From Streptomyces sp. ISL-10 (GTDB taxonomy: Bacteria > Actinomycetota > Actinomycetes > Streptomycetales > Streptomycetaceae), in the NCBI RefSeq assembly GCF_018614575.1, contig NZ_JAGGOJ010000017.1, positions 211,322 to 275,321 on the forward strand: DNA of 64,000 nucleotides, in the 5' to 3' direction. The notes beneath the pieces are model-generated. The model had not been told where the DNA came from. It made no database searches and worked only from the letters and a program-made list of their open reading frames with translations. Position 1 is the stretch's first letter, and each line of letters opens with the position of its first letter. The translations under genes were made by a program, and so were the position numbers. This document shows positions 16,256 through 24,549 of this stretch, in pieces.

Positions 16256-17092
16256 CTAGCGCTTCTTGTTCGTCTTGCGGCGGCGGACGATGTACTTGTT
16301 GCTCGCCTTCTTGGGAGAACGAGTACGACCCTCCTTCTGACCCCACGGGGAGACCGGGTGGCGACCACCGGAGGTCTTGCCCTCACCACCACCGTGCGGG
16401 TGGTCAACCGGGTTCATCGCCACACCGCGAACGGTCGGGCGAACGCCCAGCCAGCGCTTGCGGCCGGCCTTGCCCCAGTTGATGTTCGACTGCTCGGCGT
16501 TGCCGACCTCGCCGATGGTGGCGCGGCAGCGGACGTCGACCAGGCGGATCTCGCCGGACGGCATACGGAGGTGGGCCATCTGGCCCTCCTTCGCCAGCAG
16601 CTGCACGGAGGCACCCGCGGAGCGGGCGAACTTCGCGCCGCCGCCGGGCCGCAGCTCGATGGCGTGGATGGTCGTACCGACCGGGATGTTGCGCAGCGCC
16701 AGGTTGTTGCCGGGCTTGATGTCGGCGGCCGGGCCGTTCTCGACACGGTCGCCCTGGTTCAGGCCTCGCGGCGCGATGATGTAGCGCTTCTCGCCGTCTG
16801 CGTAGTGCAGGAGCGCGATGCGCGCGGTGCGGTTCGGGTCGTACTCGATGTGAGCGACCTTGGCCGGCACGCCGTCCTTGTCGTGACGACGGAAGTCGAT
16901 CACGCGGTAGGCGCGCTTGTGGCCACCGCCCTGGTGACGGACGGTCACACGACCGGTGTTGTTACGGCCGCCCTTGCTGTGCAGGGGGCGGACCAGCGAC
17001 TTCTCCGGCGTGGACCGCGTGATCTCGACGAAGTCGGCGACGCTGGAGCCACGACGGCCCGGAGTCGTCGGCTTGTACTTGCGGATACCCAT
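16256..17092 (-). CDS. rplB: 50S ribosomal protein L2
   Basis: L2 supports the peptidyl-transferase centre and subunit joining. The 278-residue protein starts MGIRKYKPTTPGRRGSSVAD and carries the signature VDHPHGGGEGKTSGGRHPVS near residues 226-245 with the conserved His. Length matches the family. It lies 39 bp after rplW. Confidence 0.98.
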   Translation of the reverse strand: MGIRKYKPTTPGRRGSSVADFVEITRSTPEKSLVRPLHSKGGRNNTGRVTVRHQGGGHKRAYRVIDFRRHDKDGVPAKVAHIEYDPNRTARIALLHYADGEKRYIIAPRGLNQGDRVENGPAADIKPGNNLALRNIPVGTTIHAIELRPGGGAKFARSAGASVQLLAKEGQMAHLRMPSGEIRLVDVRCRATIGEVGNAEQSNINWGKAGRKRWLGVRPTVRGVAMNPVDHPHGGGEGKTSGGRHPVSPWGQKEGRTRSPKKASNKYIVRRRKTNKKR

Positions 17093-17131
17093 TTCTCAGT
17101 CCTCGTCCGATATCGGACGACTCGACCTCCG

Positions 17132-17455
17132 TCAGGAGGTCGGGCCGCCGAAGATGTCGATACGGTCGCCCTCAGCAAGGGTCACGATGGCGCGCTTGGT
17201 GTTGGCGCGCTTGCCGAAACCGGTGCGGGTGCGCTTGCGCTTGCCCTGGCGGTTGATCGTGTTGACCCCGGTGACCTTGACCGAGAAGACCGCCTCGACG
17301 GCCTGCTTGATCTGGGTCTTGTTGGCACGCGGGTCGACGATGAACGTGTACTTGTTCTCGTCCAGCAGCGCGTAGCTCTTCTCGGAAACAACCGGCTTGA
17401 CAAGAATGTCGCGCGGGTCCGAGTAGGTCTTGCTGGTGATAGTGGCCTCGGACAT
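17132..17455 (-). CDS. rplW: 50S ribosomal protein L23
   Basis: L23 is the main docking site for trigger factor and SRP at the tunnel exit. The ATG at 17455 (MSEATITSKTYSDPRDILVK) overlaps the rplD stop as TGATG and gives 107 residues; longer readings would run inside rplD. Conserved parts are PVVSEKSYALLDENKYTFIV and the NRQGKRKRTRTGFGKR loop. Confidence 0.97.
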   Translation of the reverse strand: MSEATITSKTYSDPRDILVKPVVSEKSYALLDENKYTFIVDPRANKTQIKQAVEAVFSVKVTGVNTINRQGKRKRTRTGFGKRANTKRAIVTLAEGDRIDIFGGPTS

Positions 17456-18108
17456 CAGGCCTCGCTCCCTTCGGTGTCGTTGGCGGCCTTGGGGCCGGAC
17501 ACGAAGGACTCGAAGGCGGCCTGGGTGAAGACCACGTCGTCGGAGACGAGCACGTCGTACGTGTTCAGCTGGCCCGGCTCCAGGATGTGGACCTGGGGCA
17601 GGTTGCGGGCGGACAGCCACGCGGCCTCGTCGCTGCGCTCGGCGATCAGGAGCAGGTTCTTGCGCTCCGAGATCTTGCCGAACAGGGACTTCGCGGCCTT
17701 GGTGGAGACCCCACCGTCGACCACGCCGGAGACGACGTGGATGCGGGAGTGGCGCGCCCGGTCCGAGAGGGCACCGCGCAGGGCGGCGGCCTTCATCTTC
17801 TTCGGGGTCCGCTGCGAGTAGTCACGCGGCACGGGGCCGTGGACGACGCCACCGCCGGCGAACTGCGGCGCACGGGTCGAACCCTGGCGCGCGCGGCCGG
17901 TGCCCTTCTGGCGGTAAGGCTTCTTGCCACCACCGCGGACCTCGCCACGCGTCTTGACCTTGTGCGTGCCCTGACGGGCAGCGGCCAGCTGCGCGACGAC
18001 GACCTGGTGGATCAGCGGGATGCTGACCTTGGCGTCGAAGATCTCGGCCGGGAGCTCAACGGTCCCGGACTTGTCGCCCGCGGGCGACAGGATGTCAATG
18101 GTGCTCAT
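17455..18108 (-). CDS. rplD: 50S ribosomal protein L4
   Basis: L4 contributes a loop to the peptide tunnel and in E. coli represses its own S10 operon. The 217-residue product has the tunnel-loop region TRGEVRGGGKKPYRQKGTGR ARQGS and the FAGGGVVHGPVPRDYSQRTP that follows. No resistance-type insertion is obvious. It lies 5 bp after rplC. Confidence 0.97.
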   Translation of the reverse strand: MSTIDILSPAGDKSGTVELPAEIFDAKVSIPLIHQVVVAQLAAARQGTHKVKTRGEVRGGGKKPYRQKGTGRARQGSTRAPQFAGGGVVHGPVPRDYSQRTPKKMKAAALRGALSDRARHSRIHVVSGVVDGGVSTKAAKSLFGKISERKNLLLIAERSDEAAWLSARNLPQVHILEPGQLNTYDVLVSDDVVFTQAAFESFVSGPKAANDTEGSEA

Positions 18109-18113
18109 AGTCC

Positions 18114-18758
18114 TCAGGCCCCCTTGGCCGCAGTGCGGACCAGGACCAGGCCGCCGTTCGGACCAGGAACTGCGCCCTTGATGAGGAGCAGGCCCTTCTC
18201 CGCGTCAACGGCGTGAACGGTCAGGTTCTGGGTGGTGACCCGCTCGTTGCCCATGCGGCCCGCCATGCGGAGGCCCTTGAACACACGGCCCGGGGTGGCG
18301 CAGCCACCGATGGAGCCGGGAGAGCGGTGCTTGCGCTGGGTGCCGTGACCGGCGCCGAGGCCCTTGAAGTTGTGACGCTTCATGACACCGGCGAAGCCCT
18401 TGCCCTTGCTCTTGCCCGTGACGTCGACCTTGACGCCGGACTCGAACACCTCGGCAGTGATCTCCTGGCCCAGCGTGTACTCGCTGGCGTCAGGGGTGCG
18501 GAGCTCCACCAGGTGGCGGCGGGGGGTCACGTCGGCCTTGGCGAAGTGGCCCTTGAGGGGCTTGTTCACCTTGCGAGGGTCGATCTCGCCGAAGGCGATC
18601 TGGACCGACTCGTAGCCGTCGATGTCATTCGTACGGACCTGGGTAACGACACAGGGCCCGGCCTTGACGACGGTCACCGGGACGACACGGTTGTTCTCGT
18701 CCCAGACCTGGGTCATGCCGAGCTTCTCGCCCAGGACGCCCTTGATCTGCTTTGCCAT
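18114..18758 (-). CDS. rplC: 50S ribosomal protein L3
   Basis: L3 starts 50S assembly and approaches the peptidyl-transferase centre. The 214-residue product has the N-terminal GVLGEKLGMTQVWDENNRVV and the signature GTQRKHRSPGSIGGCATPGR in the central extension. It lies 14 bp after rpsJ. Confidence 0.98.
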   Translation of the reverse strand: MAKQIKGVLGEKLGMTQVWDENNRVVPVTVVKAGPCVVTQVRTNDIDGYESVQIAFGEIDPRKVNKPLKGHFAKADVTPRRHLVELRTPDASEYTLGQEITAEVFESGVKVDVTGKSKGKGFAGVMKRHNFKGLGAGHGTQRKHRSPGSIGGCATPGRVFKGLRMAGRMGNERVTTQNLTVHAVDAEKGLLLIKGAVPGPNGGLVLVRTAAKGA

Positions 18759-18772
18759 CTCTTCCGCGCCTC

Positions 18773-19081
18773 TCAGAGCTTGATCTCGATGTCGACGCCG
18801 GCCGGAAGGTCCAGGCGCATCAACGAGTCAACGGTCTTGGGCGTCGGGTCGAGGATGTCGATCAGGCGCTTGTGCGTGCGCATCTCGAAGTGCTCGCGCG
18901 AGTCCTTGTACTTGTGCGGCGACTTGATGACGCAGTACACGTTCTTCTCAGTGGGCAGCGGCACCGGGCCTGCGACCGACGCACCAGTGCGGGTCACCGT
19001 CTCGACGATCTTCTTCGCCGAGGAGTCGATGACCTCGTGGTCGTAGGCCTTGAGCCGGATGCGGATCTTCTGTCCCGCCAT
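18773..19081 (-). CDS. rpsJ: 30S ribosomal protein S10
   Basis: S10 is in the 30S head and, as NusE, forms antitermination complexes with NusB. The 102-residue protein starts MAGQKIRIRLKAYDHEVIDS and carries GPVPLPTEKNVYCVIKSPHK and the end RLDLPAGVDIEIKL. It is the first gene of the S10/spc operon and is preceded by a leader of about 350 bases with a conserved hairpin. Confidence 0.98.
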   Translation of the reverse strand: MAGQKIRIRLKAYDHEVIDSSAKKIVETVTRTGASVAGPVPLPTEKNVYCVIKSPHKYKDSREHFEMRTHKRLIDILDPTPKTVDSLMRLDLPAGVDIEIKL

Positions 19082-19141
19082 GGCTACTCAGTAGTCCTTT
19101 GTCTAGTGAAACGCTCTGGTACTCGGTGGGTCTTGCTCTCT

Positions 19142-19169
19142 TCTCCGACCCACGCGGTCGGGCGTGTCG
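19142..19169 (-). promoter_or_regulatory. rpsJ leader hairpin, shared with rpsL
   Basis: Inside the rpsJ leader, 63 bases before the start, CCGACC and GGTCGG form a 6-bp stem around CACGC, flanked by a conserved arm ending GTGTCG (plus-strand reading). The same element lies 49 bases before rpsL, with two differences in 28 bases. There is no U-run, so it is not a normal terminator. Confidence 0.7.
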
Positions 19170-19441
19170 CACTCCCTCTACGCAGATCTCCCGAAGGATT
19201 TCCCAACCAAGGGGGTGCGGCCTGCGGCCGCGTATCGGGGGAAGAGCTCCCGCCGAGCGCCTGGCCGGTACCCCGCTGACACTTCCCGGAAGATTCCCGT
19301 ACGTCCGACCCGCATGGGGTCGACGAGTACTGTGGGACTCGCTTCCGGTCCTCCCGGCGGGAGGCGCGCAGCATCGGTACTCAACCGAGCAACCCGGACA
19401 GTCTGCCACACGGTCCGGCCCCCTGGCCAATCGAGCCGAAG

Positions 19442-19469
19442 AGATTACCCCGAGGGGGTTGACTGTCAA
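19442..19469 (-). promoter_or_regulatory. promoter of the S10 operon
   Basis: On the minus strand TTGACA (19464-19469) and TAATCT (19442-19447) are spaced by 16 bases, the closest to consensus of any promoter I find in the window. The predicted start near 19435 gives rpsJ a leader of about 350 bases. Confidence 0.7.
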
Positions 19470-20040
19470 ACCGCGGCACGCGGAAGACCAGGTTCCACCA
19501 GGGCCTCCACTTCCGCTCAGCCAGGTTCCGACAGGCGCTCACGCGGGGCTCCTTGGTCCAGCACGAGCGGCAACCCGGCGAGCAGGCCCGCCATGCACGT
19601 GCGGCCAGGGCGGCGGGCAGATCCAGCACCCTCGGGCGCGGCGTCGTCCCCTTGCGCACCCCTATGGCCGCGGCCATCCCCGTCACGATCACCCGCAAGC
19701 GCCGCCCGGTCAGGGTCCGCCGAGGCGGTCGACCGGGTCCCTGGCCACCGTGCCCGCCAGAGGACGCGTTTGCGCCTCCCCGCGGAACGCCGAGACGCGG
19801 CAGCGACCGCCGGGGGCGTCCACGCCGGACTCGAACCGGGAACCGATCACCGCCCCAGAGCGATCACGACCCTCGCCGCTTCTCCGGCCCGGCCCGCCCT
19901 CACCCGGTCCTCGCGCCTGCTCACGCCGTCCTCGCAAGGCCGGTGGCATCCGCCGCGGCCCCGTCGGATATCCGCTGGAGGCCCCGTCCCCGCACACCTA
20001 GAGTGACGGTGCAGTCGGCAATGACGGGGGATCGATCACC
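19470..20040. other. spacer between the S10 promoter and the RNA repair genes
   Basis: About 570 bases without a convincing gene. Open frames here have no ribosome site and no recognisable domain. Near the right end TAGAGT at 19999-20004 could be a -10 for the RNA ligase gene, with only a weak -35 (CTGGAG) 18 bases before it; GGGGGA precedes the ATG at 20041. Confidence 0.5.
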
Positions 20041-21702
20041 ATGCGTACGCACTATCCGCGCACGCCGCACCTGCCCTGGTCGCCCGGCGTTGCCGCGGAC
20101 GATGTACGGGTCACCGGTCTGTCCGGCCTGCGCGGGCGCGAGGTCGTCGTCACCGAGAAGCTCGACGGCGAGAACACCACGCTGTACGCCGACGGCCTGC
20201 ACGCCCGGTCCCTGGACTCGGCGCACCATCCGTCCCGGGCCTGGGCCAAGGCGCTGCACGGGCGGATCGGGCACGCCATACCCGCGGGCTGGCGGGTGTG
20301 CGGCGAGAACATGTTCGCCCGGCACTCGCTCGCGTACGACGACCTGGACAGCTACTTCTACGGCTTCTCCGTATGGGACGCCCACGGCCGTTGCCTCGAC
20401 TGGGACCTGACCGTGCCGTTCCTGCGCGATCTGGGCGTCCCCGTGCCGCGCGTGCTGTGGCGGGGCGTGTTCGACGCGCGGGCCGAGAAGGCGCTGCGCA
20501 CGATGCGGCTCGACCTGACGCGGCAGGAGGGATACGTCGTCCGGACCGCCGAGGGATTCGCCGCCGAGGACTTCGGGCAGCGCGTGGCCAAGTGGGTGCG
20601 CCCCGGTCATGTGCAGACCGGTACGCACTGGATGCACGCGGCCGTCGTGGAGAACCGACTCGGCCCGAACGCCGCTTTGTGGGCGGTGCGTTCCGGCGCG
20701 TCCGCCGACGCGGAGGCGCTCGCGGCCGCGGTCGGGGTGCCCGGCGGGGACGCGGCCGCCCTGGGCAGGCTGGAGGCGGCCGGGGCGACGGGCGACGCCC
20801 GGCTCGCCGGCGTACTGGCCGCACTGCTGCACGGCACGCGGCGGGCGTGGCTCGCGCCGAAGCTGGCTCCGCTGCTCGGGATGCCACTTGCCCGGCGCGT
20901 CGGGGATCTCGTCGGGCTCCACCCGGCGCTGCACCGGCCCTACCCGGACGCGGACCGGCGTACCGGTCTGCTGCGGATGGCGTACGCCGCCGATCTCGGC
21001 GTCCTGCACGCCGTCGCACGGGCGACCGCCCCGACCGCCGGGGCGCGCGAGCAGGTGGAGTGGTCCGCGCTGCACGCGGAGGACGCGCGCCCTGTCGAAG
21101 GGCTGCGGGACGCCTTCGCCGGCCTGGACGACGACGCGGCCGCACGCTGCCTCGCCGAGTCCCGCGAGGCGTACGCGCTCGGCCGGATCGGCTCGGCCGA
21201 GGAGGCCGTCGCGGCGACCTGGCGGTGGCGTACGGGCGGCTTCCCCAAGCTGATCCAGATGGTGGGGCCGTCGGGCAGCGGCAAGAGCACGTTCGCACGC
21301 GGGCTCCCCGGGGTGGACGCGTACGTCTCCCTCGACGACCTGCGCGAGGCCCGCGGCGCGCGGTCCGACCAGAAGGCCAACCAGGAGGTCCTGCGCACAG
21401 GGCTCGGCAGGCTGGACACCGCCCTGGCCGCGGGAGGCACCGTGGTGTGGGATGCGACGTCGCTCAACCAGCAGCAGCGTTCCCTGGTGCATACGGTCGC
21501 CCGGCGCCGCGACGCCCTGATCACCCATGCCGTGGTCCTCGTCGACGAGGACGAACTCGTCCGCCGCAACGGCGAACGCGAGCACCCCGTGCCGCGTGAA
21601 GTCCTCGCCGCCCAGCTGCACCGCTTCGGCCCGCCGTACCCGGGCCAGGCGCACCGCACCTGGTACATCGGGGCGAGCGGGACCGTCGAGGAGGAGGCGT
21701 AG
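20041..21702 (+). CDS. RNA ligase fused to a polynucleotide kinase-like domain
   Basis: A 553-residue two-domain RNA repair enzyme. The N-terminal part is a nucleotidyltransferase-type RNA ligase: motif I EKLDGENTTLY has the nucleophile Lys at about residue 40, motif III is YFYGFSVWD (about 106-114), motif IV EGYVVRT (164-170), motif V AKWV with Lys near 185. After a helical middle region comes a P-loop kinase, VGPSGSGKST near 409-418, then SLDDLR, WDATSLN and a lid-like VRRNGEREHPVP, as in polynucleotide kinases. Known members of these families phosphorylate 5' RNA ends and seal them with ATP; RNA rather than DNA as substrate is inferred from the Rnl-like motif I. The next gene starts 2 bases after the stop, so both make one message. 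Confidence 0.88.
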   Translation: MRTHYPRTPHLPWSPGVAADDVRVTGLSGLRGREVVVTEKLDGENTTLYADGLHARSLDSAHHPSRAWAKALHGRIGHAIPAGWRVCGENMFARHSLAYDDLDSYFYGFSVWDAHGRCLDWDLTVPFLRDLGVPVPRVLWRGVFDARAEKALRTMRLDLTRQEGYVVRTAEGFAAEDFGQRVAKWVRPGHVQTGTHWMHAAVVENRLGPNAALWAVRSGASADAEALAAAVGVPGGDAAALGRLEAAGATGDARLAGVLAALLHGTRRAWLAPKLAPLLGMPLARRVGDLVGLHPALHRPYPDADRRTGLLRMAYAADLGVLHAVARATAPTAGAREQVEWSALHAEDARPVEGLRDAFAGLDDDAAARCLAESREAYALGRIGSAEEAVAATWRWRTGGFPKLIQMVGPSGSGKSTFARGLPGVDAYVSLDDLREARGARSDQKANQEVLRTGLGRLDTALAAGGTVVWDATSLNQQQRSLVHTVARRRDALITHAVVLVDEDELVRRNGEREHPVPREVLAAQLHRFGPPYPGQAHRTWYIGASGTVEEEA

Positions 21703-21704
21703 AG

Positions 21705-24494
21705 GTGCGCACCAGCGACGAGATCTACCACCGGGTGCGCTGGGACGCGCGCTTCGACCCCGCCCGCTTCGTGATCGGGGTCCTCCAGCGCGGGGCGCCG
21801 CCCAAGCGGGTGCCGCTGCCCGCGTTCGTGCCCGGCGGCGACATCCCCTGGCACCGGGTCCTGTTCTTCGAGGCCGACGGCGAGGTGGTCTGGGACCGGA
21901 CGTCGGGCATCGACCGGATCGACGACACGGACGCGGGGCGGGTGCGCGAGGCTCGTCGGCTGCGGGCCCCGTTCTTCGCGGCCCGCACGCCGCACGTGTG
22001 GGACGGCGCCGACTGGGTGCCCGCGCGCACGCCCCGGGGCGCCGCGCCCGCGGGCCGGCTGCGCGTGCTCACGTGGAACACCCTGTGGGACCGCTACGAC
22101 GCCGACCGCATCGACACCGCGCTGCGCAGGCCGCTGCTGATGGCCGCCCTCCGCGCCGCCGACGCCGACGTCATCGCGCTCCAGGAGGTCGAGCCCCGGC
22201 TGCTGACGATGGTGCTGGCCGAGCCGTGGGTGCGTAAGGCGTACACCCTCGGCACCGATCCGGGGGCGCGGGACGTCGACGAGTGCGGTCTGCTCCTGCT
22301 GAGCAGGCTGCCGGTGCGGGAGGCCGGTCACCACGAACTCGGCTCGCACAAGGCGGTGACCGCACTGGTCGTGGAGACGGGCACGGAGCCGGGGGCGGAA
22401 CCGCTCACGGTGGCCGCGACCCATCTGAGCAGCGACCACTCGGAGAACGGCGCCGGGCGCCGCGACGCCGAACTGGCCCGGATCGCCGAGGGACTGGCGC
22501 AGCTGGACGGCGATGTCGTGCTGATGGGCGACTTCAACGACGGCACGGACGCACCGGGCACGGCCCTCGGGATGCGCGACGCCTGGAGCGAGGTCCACGG
22601 CCCGGACGACACGACCCCCACCTTCGATCCCGGCGTCAATCCGCTGGCCGCGGTCTCCTCGCTGACGGGGCGCGCCTCCCGGCTGGACCGGGTGCTGCTG
22701 CGCGCGGAGGGACTGCGGGTGCGGGAGGCCGTGCTCTGCGGCGACACGCCCACGGGCGAGGGCCTGTACATCTCCGACCACTACGGAGTGGGGGTCGAGT
22801 TGGGTCTCGCCGGGGCCGAGTCCGGGGAGATGCTGGACCTGCGGCCGACGTCCCGTACGGCGCTGGCGTGGCTCCCGCCGCACGAGGTGTGGCCGCCGCT
22901 GCAGGACATCCGCCGGGACCACGACCCGCAGATCCACCGCTGGCCGCCACACGTCAATCTGCTCTTCGGTTTCGTTCCGGAGCACGCCTTCGAGCGGGCG
23001 GCGCCGCTGATCGCGGCGGCCGCCGCGGAGAGCGCGCCCTTCGACGCGCTGCTCGACGGCGTGCAGTGGTTCGGCCACCGCGAGGACGCCACGGTGTGGC
23101 TGGACCCGGCGGCAGGCGGTGAGGAGCCGTGGGCGGCGCTGCGGGATGCGCTGGTCAGACGCTTCCCGGCCTGCCGGGGCCGCCGCGAGGGCTTCACCCC
23201 GCACCTCAGCCTGGGCCGGACCACGGATCCCCACGCCCTGGCCACCCGGTGTGCCGAACGGCTCGCCCCCGTGCGGGTGCGGGTCGGCGAGCTGGCGCTG
23301 CTCTCGCGCCGCGGCACCGAGCCGATGCGCGTCCGGGCGACGGTGGCACTGGGCACGGGCGAGGTGCGCTGGGTGCCGGAGGAGGTGTTTGCGGGCGAAG
23401 TGGCGGTGGACGCCGCCGAGGCCGCCCGCGCCGGGCGCATCGCAGAGCGCGTCGCGGCCGCGCTCCCCGACGGCGTCGTCCACGTCGTCGGCTCCCGGGC
23501 CATGGGATGCGCGCTGCCCGGCGCGGATCTGGACCTGGTCGCCGCGCTGCCGGGCGACGTCCGGCTCGCGGACGTGCGTGCCCGATCGGCGGCGGCCCTG
23601 CCCGAGGCGTCCGGTATGCGCGAGGTGGTCGGCGCGCGGGTCCCCGGCCTGCGGATGAACGTCGGCGCGCTGACCGTGGACCTGGTCGTGGTGCCCACCG
23701 GAACGACGGCCCCCGCCCGGGCCGTCGACCGCCGCACCGAACTGGGCGAGGCGGCGGCGATCGCGCTCAGCGCGGTCAGCGACGCGGAAGCGGTCCTCGC
23801 ACTGGTCGGCGACCGCCGCGAGGTGTTCACCCGGCTGGCCAGGGAGGTCAAGGCGTGGGCGAAGGCGCGGGGCCTCGACTCGGCGCCGTTCGGCGGACTG
23901 CCGGGGCTGGCGTGGTCCGTGCTGGCCGCCCGCACCGTCCGCGAGGCCGGCGATCTGCCGCCCGCCGAGTTGCTGCGGCACTTCTTCGCGACGTGGGCGG
24001 CCTGGGACTGGCGCGAACCAGTGGGCACGCCCCTGCCGGGTGGGCCCGGCCTGCCGGTCACGATCACGACCCCGTCCGAGCCCGTGCGCCCCTGCAGCGA
24101 TCAGGTCACGCCGGGCATGCGCGACCTGCTCACGCAGGAGCTGTTCCACGCCTGGGAGTTGCTCGGGACCGGTTCCACGGAACTGCTGCTGCGCCCGCCG
24201 CCGCTGCACCGGCGGCACGCGGCCTGGGCGGTCGTGACCGTACCCCCGGGCCCGGACGAGGGACGGGTCCGGGGCCGGATGCGCGCGCTGCTCACCGAGC
24301 TGTCCGAGGTGGCCCCCGACGCCCACGCCTGGCCCCGGGCCTGGGGCACGGACCCGCTGCGCCTGGCGATCGGGCTCGGCGCGACCCCGCCGGACCGGGC
24401 GGTGATCGACCGGATCGCGGACCGGTGGCTGCGGGGGCTCCCCGGTGTGACGGTGACGCGCGCCGACGGCGGGGACGCACCGACCCTGCACTGA
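21705..24494 (+). CDS. multidomain RNA repair protein: MJ1316, EEP, 2H and poly(A) polymerase-like
   Basis: A 929-residue protein with four recognisable parts. Residues about 5-72 match the MJ1316 (former DUF504) RNA cyclic-end recognition domain (IYHRVRWDARFDP, GGDIPWHRV, EVVWDR). Residues 118-368 are an endonuclease/exonuclease/phosphatase fold with TWN, LQEVE, ATHL, GDFND and SDHYG. Residues 385-560 are a 2H phosphoesterase with the paired motifs HVNLLFGF (His near 416) and HLSLGR (His near 500), the fold that opens 2',3'-cyclic phosphates or joins 2'-5' ends. From about 575 a nucleotidyltransferase follows with GSRAMG, ALPGADLDLV (catalytic Asp pair near 608 and 610) and TVDLVVV, then a poly(A)-polymerase-like helical and RNA-binding tail. 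GTG start 2 bases after the ligase stop, with GGAGG before it. Function as an RNA end healer for the upstream ligase is inference from domains and context. Confidence 0.88.
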   Translation: MRTSDEIYHRVRWDARFDPARFVIGVLQRGAPPKRVPLPAFVPGGDIPWHRVLFFEADGEVVWDRTSGIDRIDDTDAGRVREARRLRAPFFAARTPHVWDGADWVPARTPRGAAPAGRLRVLTWNTLWDRYDADRIDTALRRPLLMAALRAADADVIALQEVEPRLLTMVLAEPWVRKAYTLGTDPGARDVDECGLLLLSRLPVREAGHHELGSHKAVTALVVETGTEPGAEPLTVAATHLSSDHSENGAGRRDAELARIAEGLAQLDGDVVLMGDFNDGTDAPGTALGMRDAWSEVHGPDDTTPTFDPGVNPLAAVSSLTGRASRLDRVLLRAEGLRVREAVLCGDTPTGEGLYISDHYGVGVELGLAGAESGEMLDLRPTSRTALAWLPPHEVWPPLQDIRRDHDPQIHRWPPHVNLLFGFVPEHAFERAAPLIAAAAAESAPFDALLDGVQWFGHREDATVWLDPAAGGEEPWAALRDALVRRFPACRGRREGFTPHLSLGRTTDPHALATRCAERLAPVRVRVGELALLSRRGTEPMRVRATVALGTGEVRWVPEEVFAGEVAVDAAEAARAGRIAERVAAALPDGVVHVVGSRAMGCALPGADLDLVAALPGDVRLADVRARSAAALPEASGMREVVGARVPGLRMNVGALTVDLVVVPTGTTAPARAVDRRTELGEAAAIALSAVSDAEAVLALVGDRREVFTRLAREVKAWAKARGLDSAPFGGLPGLAWSVLAARTVREAGDLPPAELLRHFFATWAAWDWREPVGTPLPGGPGLPVTITTPSEPVRPCSDQVTPGMRDLLTQELFHAWELLGTGSTELLLRPPPLHRRHAAWAVVTVPPGPDEGRVRGRMRALLTELSEVAPDAHAWPRAWGTDPLRLAIGLGATPPDRAVIDRIADRWLRGLPGVTVTRADGGDAPTLH

Positions 24495-24529
24495 CGCGCA
24501 CCGACGGCGGGGACGCACCGACCCTGCAC
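24454..24529. repeat. 38-bp tandem duplication over the stop codon
   Basis: A 38-bp unit at 24454-24491 is repeated at 24492-24529 with one difference (CGCGCG versus CGCGCA). The boundary falls on the TGA stop of the multidomain gene, so the second copy of its last codons lies just outside the gene and out of frame. Confidence 0.9.
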
Positions 24530-24549
24530 TGACCACGCGGCCGCGCCAC

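Noticed and set aside
19381..19698. Small open frame on minus (starts MRVIVTGMAAAIG) upstream of rpsJ
   Set aside because: It runs across the S10 promoter, has no ribosome site and becomes Trp/Arg/Cys-rich; probably non-coding.
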